A stretch of 15,630 bases of DNA from Gallionella sp. UBA4737 (GCA_002403995.1 DHIV01000116.1:1-15630), one strand, 5' to 3'. Numbered from the stretch's first letter, positions 6,949 to 14,576 are shown. The notes: generated by a model from the letters alone, not told the origin. Numbers and translations are program-made.

Positions 6949-6977
6949 ATTTTCATGCGGCTTGGCCGCATGAAAAT
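6949..6977. repeat. Perfect 13-base-pair hairpin between queD and tRNA-Ser
   Basis: ATTTTCATGCGGC at 6949-6961 is exactly complementary to GCCGCATGAAAAT at 6965-6977, leaving a three-base loop. There is no T-run after either arm, so it is not a standard terminator. It sits just upstream of the tRNA -35 element and downstream of queD, so it may separate or process the two transcripts. A second, weaker inverted repeat (GGCGGC 7014-7019 and GCCGCC 7034-7039) lies closer to queD. Confidence 0.6.
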
Positions 6978-7080
6978 TGCATCCTGTGGACACCAAGGCT
7001 TCCGTCCATTCGAGGCGGCGCATTTTGAACCAAGCCGCCGGTCATGTCCAGAAAAACGCCGGTGTGCGCGGAAAAATAAT

Positions 7081-7524
7081 TTAGCCTCTTATGCAGTCCG
7101 CCCAGTTGTTCGGGGTCTCATAGAGACGCACTTGCTCGAGGCGCAGGTGGTTGCCATAAGTATCCTTGTAAGCGGGCGCCAGGATATCGAAGGCGATTCG
7201 CGCAAGATTTTCAGCAGTCGGCACGTCATTGAGCATGACGGTCTTGTGATCCGGCAGGCTCGCCAGAAAGTCGCATACCGGCTTGTCGCCGCGATACACC
7301 AGGAAGGCGTGATCCCACGCGTCCACCAGTTTTTCCCTGGCAATGCGTTTGACATCGGAGAAGTCCATCACCATGCCCTGTTCGGATAACCCTTCTTTGG
7401 TGATGATGTCTCCGGACAGCGTGATCTCGATCGCATAGCGGTGGCCATGCAGGTGTTTGCACTGGCTGTTATGGTTGGGGATGCGGTGTCCGGCATCGAA
7501 TTCCAGGCGGCGGGTGATGAACAT
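7081..7524 (-). CDS. queD: 6-carboxytetrahydropterin synthase (QueD)
   Basis: This 147-residue enzyme of the 6-pyruvoyl-tetrahydropterin synthase family converts 7,8-dihydroneopterin triphosphate to 6-carboxy-tetrahydropterin, the second step to preQ0 and queuosine in tRNA. The zinc ligands H13 (in FDAGHR), H26 and H28 (in HLHGH) and the catalytic C22, four residues before H26, are all present. The WDH motif (H72) and E105 in PTAEN, followed by YETPNNW near the end, fit the rest of the active site. The length is slightly above the E. coli enzyme. The gene follows the transglutaminase gene by 39 bases. A TATAAT on the minus strand at 7553-7558 suggests its own promoter. There is no clear Shine-Dalgarno before the ATG. 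No other que gene is visible in the window. Confidence 0.95.
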   Translation of the reverse strand: MFITRRLEFDAGHRIPNHNSQCKHLHGHRYAIEITLSGDIITKEGLSEQGMVMDFSDVKRIAREKLVDAWDHAFLVYRGDKPVCDFLASLPDHKTVMLNDVPTAENLARIAFDILAPAYKDTYGNHLRLEQVRLYETPNNWADCIRG

Positions 7525-7552
7525 GTCGGTCAGGTTGGATGGATAGACGCGG

Positions 7553-7558
7553 ATTATA
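7553..7558 (-). promoter_or_regulatory. Candidate -10 element of queD
   Basis: A perfect TATAAT in the context GGGTATAATCC lies 28 bases before the queD start, just beyond the stop of the upstream gene. No good -35 is visible at 16-18 bases, so the promoter is only tentative. Confidence 0.4.
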
Positions 7559-7563
7559 CCCTG

Positions 7564-9492
7564 TCAGATTTTCAAAGCCCTGGCGCGTTGCAGGAATTCA
7601 CGTTGCGCGTGCTCGTCATTAAGCATTCCATAGCGCAACGCAGTGTAACGTGCGACAAGATCATGGATGGCATCGCCCAGCTCCGGGCGAGCAGCGGCAA
7701 CACGTGCAGCATAGTCTTGCGCGCCTTCGTGTGCGGCGCGCGGCAGCCCGGCCTTTTCCAATTTGCGGCACAGCTTGAGCCATGCAGCTTGCACCTTGTC
7801 CAACTGGCGAGTAAACAAGTGGCGCAACATGAACAGCGCAAATAGCACGATGACCATGCCCAGGCCGCTCATCATGTTGATCGCCATCTTCTGCCAGGTG
7901 ACTGATTCCATGCCGAGGCGCGTCAGGAAAGCAAATTGGCGTTCGGTATCGTAGCCCAGCACCCATTGGTTCCACTGGTTGGCGAGCGCATCGAGATTGA
8001 AGCGCAGGTTGCGCATCCACTGCGGCGGGTTGCGTTCCATGAACGGCAGGGCGGCGTTGTCGGATAAGGCGGCAGACAAATCGCGCTGCACGCGGTCCGG
8101 GGCGATCGCAGCGGTCGGATCGACTCGCACCCAGCCTTGTCCCGCCAGCCACACTTCCGCCCAGGCGTGGGCATCGGATTGGCGCACGATGTAGTAGTTG
8201 CCGACATCGTTGAATTCTCCGCCCAGATAGCCGGTCACCACGCGCGCAGGTATGTTTGCGGCGCGCATCAGGAACACGAAAGCAGATGCGTAGTATTCGC
8301 AGAATCCCTGTTTGGTGGTGAACAGGAAATCATCCACGGTGTTGACGCCGAGCGGCGGCGGTTCGAGCGTATATACAAAGCCCTGTTTGTTGAAATAGGC
8401 CAGCGCGGTGTTGACGATGGCGGCATCATCTTTGCTGTTCGCGCGCCACTCGGCAGCAAGTTGTTGGGCGCGCGGATTGGACTGCCTGGGTAGCTGCAAG
8501 GCGCGCTGCAGCTGCCGCGTGGCTTCCTGCAGGTTAGCGTGATAAACCAGATTCGAATGAGCCGAGTAGCGCAGCCGGGCATGGACCGGCTCTTTGTTCA
8601 ACATCTGGAAATCGTAAGTCAGCTTGGCCGGCACAGACAATTTGTCCGGCACATCCAGCGCAAACAGCCAGGGCTTGTTGTGCGGTTCCAGTGTGACGCT
8701 GTAATCGATGGGCTGGCTGACCTCGGTGAATTTCGGTGCATCTGTGAGCGTGGTTATGCCCGGTGTCCAGGTGCGCCCGTCGAAATACCACAGCACCGGG
8801 CCGCGCCAGTACATCTGGTCGCGGCGCGGCGGCTTGTCATTGTAAGTGACGCGAAACGCAACCGCTTCCGACAAACTCAGGCGGCTCAAACTGCCCGGCG
8901 ACATTTTGTCATCCAGCCCGCTGCTGGCATAGGCATCCTGCGGCAATCCCCACAACGGGCCTTGCACGCGGGGAAACAGGATGAACAGGATCAGCGTCAG
9001 CGGCAGGGCTTGCAGCAGCAATACCGCAGCGATGCGCAACCGCGGTTTTAATGTGATGCTTTGCACTTGCAGATGTACCCAGACCGTTACGACGACCATC
9101 AAGGTGGCGAGCAGGTATAGCGCGGTGGGGATGCTCTGCGAGTAGAAGAAGTTGGTGATGATGATGAAGCAGGCGAGGTAGACCAGCACCATCGCATCGC
9201 GCGCCTGGCGCAGCTCCATGAGCTTGAGGGCGGCAAGCATCATCAGCAAGGCAACCCCCACTTCGCGCCCGAACAGGGTATGAAAGTTGATCACGATCCC
9301 GCCCGTGCCGGCAAAGGTGATCGGCATCAACAGCCAGCGCCTCGGCAGCGGTTTGCCGCTGTAGGCGAGATATGCCCGCCACAGCAGCAAGCCGGCGCAC
9401 ATACTGCTGACCCACAGCGGCAGATGGTCGGCGTGCGGCGCGATGACCATGAAGATGCTGAGCAGAAGGCCATAGGTGAGTGGTTTGTTCAT
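7564..9492 (-). CDS. TgpA-type membrane transglutaminase (DUF3488/DUF4129)
   Basis: This is a 642-residue protein counted from the ATG at 9492; a GTG 42 bases earlier is in frame but falls inside an intergenic hairpin, so I prefer the ATG. The N-terminal DUF3488 part has about six membrane spans (to residue ~175). A large periplasmic region carries a transglutaminase-like core with the triad C398 (QGFCEYYA), H442 (DAHAWAEVW) and D458 (RVDPTAA). A further membrane span follows at about 540-557, then a cytoplasmic DUF4129-like tail. The Pseudomonas aeruginosa homologue TgpA is an essential periplasmic transglutaminase; the substrate here is unknown. It is the third member of the MoxR-DUF58-TgpA set but is separated from DUF58 by 276 bases of palindromes. 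I see no strong ribosome binding site before the ATG. Confidence 0.93.
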   Translation of the reverse strand: MNKPLTYGLLLSIFMVIAPHADHLPLWVSSMCAGLLLWRAYLAYSGKPLPRRWLLMPITFAGTGGIVINFHTLFGREVGVALLMMLAALKLMELRQARDAMVLVYLACFIIITNFFYSQSIPTALYLLATLMVVVTVWVHLQVQSITLKPRLRIAAVLLLQALPLTLILFILFPRVQGPLWGLPQDAYASSGLDDKMSPGSLSRLSLSEAVAFRVTYNDKPPRRDQMYWRGPVLWYFDGRTWTPGITTLTDAPKFTEVSQPIDYSVTLEPHNKPWLFALDVPDKLSVPAKLTYDFQMLNKEPVHARLRYSAHSNLVYHANLQEATRQLQRALQLPRQSNPRAQQLAAEWRANSKDDAAIVNTALAYFNKQGFVYTLEPPPLGVNTVDDFLFTTKQGFCEYYASAFVFLMRAANIPARVVTGYLGGEFNDVGNYYIVRQSDAHAWAEVWLAGQGWVRVDPTAAIAPDRVQRDLSAALSDNAALPFMERNPPQWMRNLRFNLDALANQWNQWVLGYDTERQFAFLTRLGMESVTWQKMAINMMSGLGMVIVLFALFMLRHLFTRQLDKVQAAWLKLCRKLEKAGLPRAAHEGAQDYAARVAAARPELGDAIHDLVARYTALRYGMLNDEHAQREFLQRARALKI

Positions 9493-9514
9493 GCTAAGAA
9501 CTCTGTGGTAGTTT

Positions 9515-9551
9515 CGTAGGGTGGATAAAGGCACAACGTGCCGTATCCATC
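9515..9551. repeat. Intergenic hairpin repeat with GGGTGGATA motif
   Basis: TGGATA (9522-9527) pairs with TATCCA (9544-9549), and inside them GGCAC (9530-9534) pairs with GTGCC (9538-9542) around AAC. The leading GTAGGGTGGATA is a pattern I associate with palindromic repeats common between proteobacterial genes. The copy lies 23 bases before the transglutaminase start. Confidence 0.6.
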
Positions 9552-9554
9552 ATT

Positions 9555-9732
9555 TTTGGAGTGCGGCCTGCGTGTGTTGTTGGGGCTTAAGCCCCTTACA
9601 ACCACGGCGTACCCCTTGCGGGTGTACGTGTCGCCGCTTTTTAACAGCGCAGTCATGCCTGATGCAACTACTAGCCATTCCACTAAGCAATCCCCCAACG
9701 ATTGCTAAGTGGCTGGTTATGCGCACTCCAAA
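9555..9732. repeat. 178-base palindromic element with 11-base inverted ends
   Basis: TTTGGAGTGCG at 9555-9565 is exactly complementary to CGCACTCCAAA at 9722-9732. Between them are at least three further hairpins: the perfect palindrome GGGGCTTAAGCCCC at 9582-9595, a GTACCCC/GGGTGTAC structure at about 9608-9626 within CGGCG/CGCCG arms, and a long stem of 9680-9692 with 9700-9712 (12 of 13 pairs). No protein is encoded. The layout suggests a MITE- or REP-type repeat unit that inserted between the DUF58 and transglutaminase genes. I see no clear target-site duplication. Confidence 0.55.
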
Positions 9733-9768
9733 TTAAACCACTGAATGTGAGCGGGCATAAAGTTAGTG

Positions 9769-10752
9769 TCATGGCTGACCCACTTGCGGCAAATTAAACA
9801 GTGCGATCCTGCGCAAACATTCATCGCGATGCGCAATGCCATTGCTGGACGGCAATTCACCATCAGGCATGCGCAGCCCGTAGCGCAAATCCTGCGTCTC
9901 GGCATCCAGCACCCAGCGCGTCATGCGCGCAAGCTTTTCTTCTTCGTTGCGATCCGGGGTGTCTGCAAAGTCCAATAACAATTCTTCGCCGAGCGGCGCG
10001 GAGAATTGCTTGACCTGCAAACCCCGCTCGCGTGCATAGGCCTTCCATGCGATGCGCGGCATGGCATCCCCCGCGGTGTATTTGCGCAGCCCGGAGAAAT
10101 CCTCATCGCCGGCCATGCTGCGCGTTCCCGTGCCGTCGGGCGAATTGCCGAACGGCAACGGTGCGTCGCCCAAAGGCTTTGGATAGACCAGGCAACGCGT
10201 ATCAAAATGCAGATACGACCAGCAATAAAACAGGCCGAGAGGGAATTCGGTATACAGCGTCAAGCGGCCCGGTTGCAGCCAGCCGCGTCGAGTGGCAGGC
10301 AGAGGGAAGGCGGCTTCGGTATCCTGTAGCGCGGGAGCGTCTAACCGCAGCGGCATGTTGGTGTTTTTCCAGAATGAATCGCCGGTCTGTACCAGGCAAA
10401 GCTGGTAACGCGACAAGCTGCTGCGATTGTTGAAGTGCAGCATGAATCGCGCGGTCTCGCCGCAGAACACGGGTTCTGCGCGGCCCGGACGTATCTCCAG
10501 ATGCGCGAGATTGCGAAAAGCATGCAGCATGGACATCACCGCCATCATCGCCAGCAGAAATGTGAGCACATAACCGAGGCTCAAGTTGTAGTTGATGTCA
10601 CCAAGCAGCATCAGCACCAGCACAAAGCCCAGCGTAAAACCCTGCCTGGTGGGGATGATGAAGATGCGGCGCTGTGTGAGCGTGATCGCACCGCGCTCTA
10701 TCCTGGGGCGGAACAGCCAGGATTGGAATTTTTGTTTGAGCGGTGCGAACAC
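9769..10752 (-). CDS. DUF58 domain-containing membrane-anchored protein
   Basis: This 327-residue protein has two membrane spans near the N-terminus (about 39-51 and 58-78) and a beta-rich middle. The DUF58 signature lies at 214-250: GDEDFSGLRKYTAGD followed by PRIAWKAYARERGLQVKQF. DUF58 proteins usually accompany MoxR ATPases; some have von Willebrand A-like folds, but I do not see a complete MIDAS motif. The start is GTG at 10752, immediately after the TAA of the MoxR gene with no gap, which implies translational coupling. The gene belongs to a MoxR-DUF58-TgpA operon likely working at the inner membrane and periplasm. The function is inferred from association only. Confidence 0.92.
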   Translation of the reverse strand: MFAPLKQKFQSWLFRPRIERGAITLTQRRIFIIPTRQGFTLGFVLVLMLLGDINYNLSLGYVLTFLLAMMAVMSMLHAFRNLAHLEIRPGRAEPVFCGETARFMLHFNNRSSLSRYQLCLVQTGDSFWKNTNMPLRLDAPALQDTEAAFPLPATRRGWLQPGRLTLYTEFPLGLFYCWSYLHFDTRCLVYPKPLGDAPLPFGNSPDGTGTRSMAGDEDFSGLRKYTAGDAMPRIAWKAYARERGLQVKQFSAPLGEELLLDFADTPDRNEEEKLARMTRWVLDAETQDLRYGLRMPDGELPSSNGIAHRDECLRRIALFNLPQVGQP

Positions 10753-11670
10753 TTAAGGAATGGCCACCGCTTCGATCAATTCGCGCACCAGCACATCGCT
10801 ATTCTGTCTGGCGTGTTCTCCGACCGTCTGCAGGCGGTGGCTGATCACGCCGGGCAATACCGCCTGCACATCTTCGGGGATCACCGCATCGCGCGCATCC
10901 AGCAATGCCCAGGCGCGCGCGGCGGACAGCAGCGCGAGTCCGGCGCGCGGAGACAGGCCGTGCGTGTAGCGCGACTCTTCGCGCGTGTGGCGCAGGATGG
11001 CTTGCGCATAATCGAGCAGTGCGGGCGAGACGATAATTTCCCGCGCGCGCTTTTGCAGAGCGAGCAGTTCGCTGCTCTCCATTTGCGGGCTGAGCTGCGC
11101 AACGATCTCGCGCCGGTCCACACCGGACAGCAGGCCGCGTTCCGCCTGCGCATCGGGATAGCCCATCTGGATGCGCATCAAGAAGCGGTCGAGCTGGGAT
11201 TCCGGCAGCGCGAACGTGCCGACCTGGTACGCCGGATTCTGCGTGGCGATGACGAAGAACGGGGCAGGCAGCGCGCGTGTCGTGCCTTCTATGGTCACCT
11301 GCTGTTCTTCCATCGCTTCCAGCAACGCGCTTTGCGCCTTCGGCGTGGCGCGATTGATCTCGTCCGCCAGGATCATCTGCGCGAAGATCGGGCCGGGATG
11401 GAATTTGAATTCACTGGTGTCGCGCTGGTACACCGACACACCGAGGATGTCGGCAGGCAACAGGTCGCTGGTAAACTGGATGCGCTGGAACTGCAAGCCC
11501 AGTGTGCGCGCCAGCACATGCGCCAGCGTGGTCTTGCCGACGCCGGGCAGGTCTTCGATCAGCAAGTGCCCGCGCGCCAGCAGGCAGGCAAGCGCGAAGC
11601 GGATCTGTTTCGGCTTGCCGAGGATGATCTGCTCGGCCTGGCGGATGACGTTGTTCAGGTTCTGCGACAT
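10753..11670 (-). CDS. MoxR family AAA+ ATPase
   Basis: A 305-residue cytoplasmic AAA+ ATPase. Walker A is at 43-48 (GVGKTT, K46), Walker B at 101-106 (LADEIN, D103 E104), sensor 1 near 137-145 (VIATQNP) and the arginine-bearing QLDRFLMRI follows. The C-terminal lid domain contains the SPRAGLALL-type segment, here LSPRAGLALLSAARAWA. MoxR ATPases act as chaperones that mature or assemble partner complexes and are typically encoded beside DUF58 and transglutaminase genes, as here. The ATG at 11670 fits the family; no clear Shine-Dalgarno precedes it. Its stop abuts the DUF58 start. It may share the promoter at 12181-12209 with the upstream Mth938-like gene or have its own in the 108-base gap. 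Confidence 0.95.
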   Translation of the reverse strand: MSQNLNNVIRQAEQIILGKPKQIRFALACLLARGHLLIEDLPGVGKTTLAHVLARTLGLQFQRIQFTSDLLPADILGVSVYQRDTSEFKFHPGPIFAQMILADEINRATPKAQSALLEAMEEQQVTIEGTTRALPAPFFVIATQNPAYQVGTFALPESQLDRFLMRIQMGYPDAQAERGLLSGVDRREIVAQLSPQMESSELLALQKRAREIIVSPALLDYAQAILRHTREESRYTHGLSPRAGLALLSAARAWALLDARDAVIPEDVQAVLPGVISHRLQTVGEHARQNSDVLVRELIEAVAIP

Positions 11671-11778
11671 GTTGTATTTTTCATAACTTTATAAAAGTTG
11701 CAGGTCGGGCTACGCCCGGCAATTTGCTTGGGCGGATAGGCCCGCCCTGCCACCCGGAACGAACGGTTCGTGAATGTT
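11671..11778. promoter_or_regulatory. Palindrome-rich spacer before the MoxR gene
   Basis: The 108-base gap holds CGGGC/GCCCG around TAC at about 11706-11718, a GGGCGG/CCGCCC pair near 11730-11746, ACGAAC/GTTCGT at 11759-11771 with one centre base, and an AACTT/AAGTT pair beside a TATAAA on the minus strand close to the MoxR start. The TATAAA could be a -10 element, but I find no matching -35. Some of these may be terminator or repeat elements rather than operators. Confidence 0.35.
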
Positions 11779-12147
11779 TCAAAACAAAATCGCGGCGATT
11801 ACCCTGCGGTCTTCGGCCACCAGTATGTTGTAGGTGCGGCACGCGGCGGGAGTGTCCATGCATTCCACGCCGATGCCGGCATCGGTCAATGCCCGGTACA
11901 GTCGCGGATGGGGGAATCGCTGTGTTTCACCGGTGCCGAGCAGCAGCACATCCGGCTTCAGGGCGAGAAAATAGGCAAAATGCGTTTCTTCCAACCTGTC
12001 GAATCCGGCGACAGCCCAATCGTTGCGCACTTCCTCGGCCAATACGACAATGCTGCGCTCATAACGTTCGCCGTTGACCATGACATGGCCCGCCCCATGG
12101 GCGGTGAACAGTTTGGTATCGCCGGGATTGGCCAGATGCAATTTCAA
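11779..12147 (-). CDS. Mth938-like (DUF498/NDUFAF3-type) protein
   Basis: A 122-residue soluble protein of the Mth938 domain family. Typical features are the N-terminal GHVMVNGERYERSIVV strand region, WAVAGFDRLEE in the middle, and DVLLLGTGETQRFP followed by GIGVECMDTPAACRTYNIL near the end. The eukaryotic relative NDUFAF3 helps to assemble respiratory complex I; the bacterial function is not settled. The start chosen is TTG at 12147 because it gives the expected N-terminus (MKLHL), and GAGGT lies about four bases upstream; an ATT one codon earlier is another possibility. A good promoter is present upstream. The gene precedes the MoxR operon on the same strand by 108 bases. Confidence 0.9.
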   Translation of the reverse strand: MKLHLANPGDTKLFTAHGAGHVMVNGERYERSIVVLAEEVRNDWAVAGFDRLEETHFAYFLALKPDVLLLGTGETQRFPHPRLYRALTDAGIGVECMDTPAACRTYNILVAEDRRVIAAILF

Positions 12148-12180
12148 AATGACCTCGCTTTGTACGGTATAAGTGCAGGG

Positions 12181-12209
12181 AGTTTAGGATTAGTCCCCGG
12201 GTACGTCAA
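12181..12209 (-). promoter_or_regulatory. sigma70-like promoter for the Mth938-like gene
   Basis: On the minus strand TTGACG (12204-12209) and TAAACT (12181-12186) are separated by exactly 17 bases. The predicted start point lies about 25 bases before the TTG start codon. It may also serve the MoxR operon downstream. Confidence 0.6.
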
Positions 12210-12231
12210 ACCGTGGCTGCGAATTGGTTTG

Positions 12232-13113
12232 TCAGCGTGCTGTCTTGACGACCAGACTTACGCCCAGTGCTGTGAGAGCAATGCCCGCCAGCGTCACTGC
12301 GGTGATGGGCTCGGAAAAAAGCACCCAGGCCATCAGCGCCGTGGTCGGAGGCACAAGGTATAGCAGGCTGGTCACGGCAGTGGCTGCGCCGCGCTGGATC
12401 AGTATGTACAGCAGCGAACTTCCGCCAAGAGTCAGCGCCAGTACCGACCAGGCCATCGCGGCAACGAATTCGCCAGTCCACTGCACAGGCTCGGTTTCAA
12501 GCAGCGCTATCGGCAGGGTGACAGCCAGTGCCGCCATGAGTTGCACTGCATTGGCGCTGCGCACATCGCAGCGGGTCACATGTCGTTTTTGGTATAGCGT
12601 TCCGGCGGTGATGCTCAGCAGTGCGAAGATGGCCAGGGAAAGATTGAGCACATTTGCTTCACCGCCCGCGTCGAACTTGCGCGACACCACCAGCACCAAC
12701 CCGGCAAAACCCAGCGCCAGTCCGGCCCACTGCCGGCGCGTGACATGGCCGCCTGTGGCAGATAACCAGAATGCTGTGAGCACCGGTTGCAGCCCCACGA
12801 TCAGCGCAACCAAACCCGAGCCCATGCCTGCCTTGACAGCGGCCCACACCCCGCCCAGATAGCCGCCGTGCATCAGCACGCCGGTGACGGAGAGATGCAG
12901 CCACTGTTCGCGCGTGCGCGGCCAGGACACACCGGCCAGCATGATCCAGGGCAGGAAGCAGAGTATGGAAAAGGCGTAACGCAGCGCCAGGAATTTCATC
13001 GGCGGGGCAAGCGGCATGCCATAACGCGCCACGATGAAGCCCGTGCTCCAGATCAGCACAAACACCAGCGGCATCGCACGGATCAGGATATCGTCATCGG
13101 CACGTTCTATCAT
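12232..13113 (-). CDS. DMT-superfamily (EamA) transporter
   Basis: A 293-residue inner-membrane protein with about ten hydrophobic segments arranged as two EamA repeats. The first repeat begins LVFVLIWSTGFIVARYG, a common opening in this family. The second ends with the TTALMAWVLFSEPITAVTLAGIALTALGVSLV pattern typical of the last helices. Such proteins usually export amino acids, metabolites or drugs; the substrate cannot be told from the sequence. The ATG at 13113 lacks a visible Shine-Dalgarno, and a second methionine 13 codons later is an alternative. The gene is divergent from alaA across 222 bases. Export of an amino acid would fit this neighbourhood, but that is only a guess. Confidence 0.92.
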   Translation of the reverse strand: MIERADDDILIRAMPLVFVLIWSTGFIVARYGMPLAPPMKFLALRYAFSILCFLPWIMLAGVSWPRTREQWLHLSVTGVLMHGGYLGGVWAAVKAGMGSGLVALIVGLQPVLTAFWLSATGGHVTRRQWAGLALGFAGLVLVVSRKFDAGGEANVLNLSLAIFALLSITAGTLYQKRHVTRCDVRSANAVQLMAALAVTLPIALLETEPVQWTGEFVAAMAWSVLALTLGGSSLLYILIQRGAATAVTSLLYLVPPTTALMAWVLFSEPITAVTLAGIALTALGVSLVVKTAR

Positions 13114-13144
13114 CGGGTGGATAGTAAATTAAAGGGCCGGTCTT

Positions 13145-13183
13145 TGCTATCTGACTGGGCTATCCAAACGTGCTATCTAACTG
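13145..13183. repeat. Two 13-base direct repeats in the alaA/EamA spacer
   Basis: TGCTATCTGACTG at 13145-13157 and TGCTATCTAACTG at 13171-13183 differ at one base and are spaced 26 bases start to start. They lie between two divergent genes, so they may be binding sites for a regulator, or just a small duplication. Confidence 0.5.
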
Positions 13184-13220
13184 CAGAGGACGGTCCAGGT
13201 CTTCGTAAACCTCATCGCAT

Positions 13221-13249
13221 TTGCTGTACTGGCGCGGCGCAGGTAAAAT
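13221..13249 (+). promoter_or_regulatory. Candidate sigma70 promoter of alaA
   Basis: TAAAAT at 13244-13249, in the GGTAAAATCCC context frequent in betaproteobacterial promoters, has TTGCTG at 13221-13226 as a weak -35 with 17-base spacing. The leader would be about 80 bases long. Confidence 0.45.
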
Positions 13250-13335
13250 CCCGCCCTTTGCAGCTTCGTGGCGAAATTCCAGCATTGAGGTGCGCCCGGA
13301 CAACTTAGAGTAAACGTCCAGAATAAAACATTAAC

Positions 13336-14568
13336 GTGAAACCAATCCTAAAATCGACCAAGCTTTCCAACGTGTGCTACGACATCCGCGGGCCGGTGAT
13401 GGAGCGCGCCAAGCAGATGGAGGAAGAAGGCCAGCGTATCATCAAGCTGAACATCGGCAATCTCGCGCCGTTCGGCTTCGAGGCGCCGGAGGAGATCCAG
13501 CAGGACGTGATCCTGAATTTGCCAAATTCGTCCGGCTATTCCGATTCCAAAGGCATGTTCGCGGCGCGCAAGGCGATCATGCATTACTGCCAGTCCAAGA
13601 AGATCATGGGCGTGGCGCTGGATGACATTTACATCGGCAATGGCGCATCCGAACTGATCGTGATGGCGATGCAGGGCTTGCTCAACACCGGCGACGAAGT
13701 ATTGATCCCGACGCCGGACTATCCGCTGTGGACGGCGGCAGTGACGCTGGCAGGCGGCACACCGCGCCATTATGTCTGCGACGAGCAGAACGAGTGGATG
13801 CCGGACCTGGCCGACATGCGCAGCAAGATCACGCCGAGGACGCGCGCCATCGTCATCATCAATCCGAACAACCCGACCGGTGCGCTTTACTCCGATGAAT
13901 TGCTGCGCGAAGTGGTGCAGATCGCGCGCGAACATGACCTGATCATCTTTGCCGACGAGATCTACGACAAGATGGTGTACGACGGCGCAACGCATACCGC
14001 GATCGCCTCGCTGGCCGACGACGTGTTGTTCGTGACGCTGAACGGCCTGTCGAAAAATTACCGCGCTTGCGGCTACCGCGCCGGCTGGATGGTAGTGTCC
14101 GGCGAAAAGAAGCACGCGCAGGATTACATCAACGGCCTGACGATACTGGCCTCGATGCGGCTATGTTCCAACGTGCCGGGGCAGTTCGCGATCCAGACCG
14201 CGCTGGGCGGTTACCAGAGCATCAACGACCTGGTCGCGCCGACCGGAAGACTGTGCAAACAGCGCGATCTCGCCTACAAGCTGCTCACCGAGATTCCCGG
14301 TGTGACCTGCGTCAAGCCCAAGGCCGCGCTGTACCTGTTCCCGCGCTTCGATCCCAAGATCTATCCGATCAAGGACGACCAGAAATTCATCCTCGAGCTG
14401 CTGGAAACCGAGAAGGTGCTGGTGGTGCAGGGCACCGGCTTCAACTGGATACACCCTGATCACATCCGCGTGGTGTTCCTGCCGAATGCCGATGACCTGA
14501 CCGAAGCGGTCGGGCGCATCGCACGCTTCCTGGAGAATTACCGCAAGAAACACGGGACGGATAAATAA
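13336..14568 (+). CDS. alaA: Alanine/glutamate aminotransferase AlaA-like
   Basis: This 410-residue fold-type I PLP enzyme transfers an amino group between glutamate and pyruvate, making alanine in the cytoplasm. It follows E. coli AlaA almost from end to end (for example KLSNVCYDIRGP near the start). Active-site residues are visible: NPNNPTG at 176-182, D207 and Y210 in FADEIYDK, the Schiff-base K240 in NGLSKNYR, and R378 near the end for the substrate carboxylate. The start is GTG at 13336, fixed by the alignment of MKPILKSTKL with the known N-terminus; I see no good Shine-Dalgarno. Hom follows on the same strand after 94 bases, an order seen in betaproteobacteria. A related aminotransferase activity on valine or other amino acids cannot be excluded. 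Confidence 0.93.
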   Translation: MKPILKSTKLSNVCYDIRGPVMERAKQMEEEGQRIIKLNIGNLAPFGFEAPEEIQQDVILNLPNSSGYSDSKGMFAARKAIMHYCQSKKIMGVALDDIYIGNGASELIVMAMQGLLNTGDEVLIPTPDYPLWTAAVTLAGGTPRHYVCDEQNEWMPDLADMRSKITPRTRAIVIINPNNPTGALYSDELLREVVQIAREHDLIIFADEIYDKMVYDGATHTAIASLADDVLFVTLNGLSKNYRACGYRAGWMVVSGEKKHAQDYINGLTILASMRLCSNVPGQFAIQTALGGYQSINDLVAPTGRLCKQRDLAYKLLTEIPGVTCVKPKAALYLFPRFDPKIYPIKDDQKFILELLETEKVLVVQGTGFNWIHPDHIRVVFLPNADDLTEAVGRIARFLENYRKKHGTDK

Positions 14569-14576
14569 TCCAGTCG

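Noticed and set aside
6801..7028. 75-codon plus-strand frame
   Set aside because: Its first part is the reverse complement of tRNA-Ser, a well-known spurious translation.
9492..9534. GTG at 9534 as the start of the transglutaminase
   Set aside because: It adds 14 residues encoded by the intergenic hairpin repeat; the ATG at 9492 gives a normal MNKPLTYGLLL membrane start.
9489..9698. 69-codon minus-strand frame in the DUF58-transglutaminase gap
   Set aside because: It is a read-through of the hairpin repeats; such repeats give recurrent but meaningless peptides.
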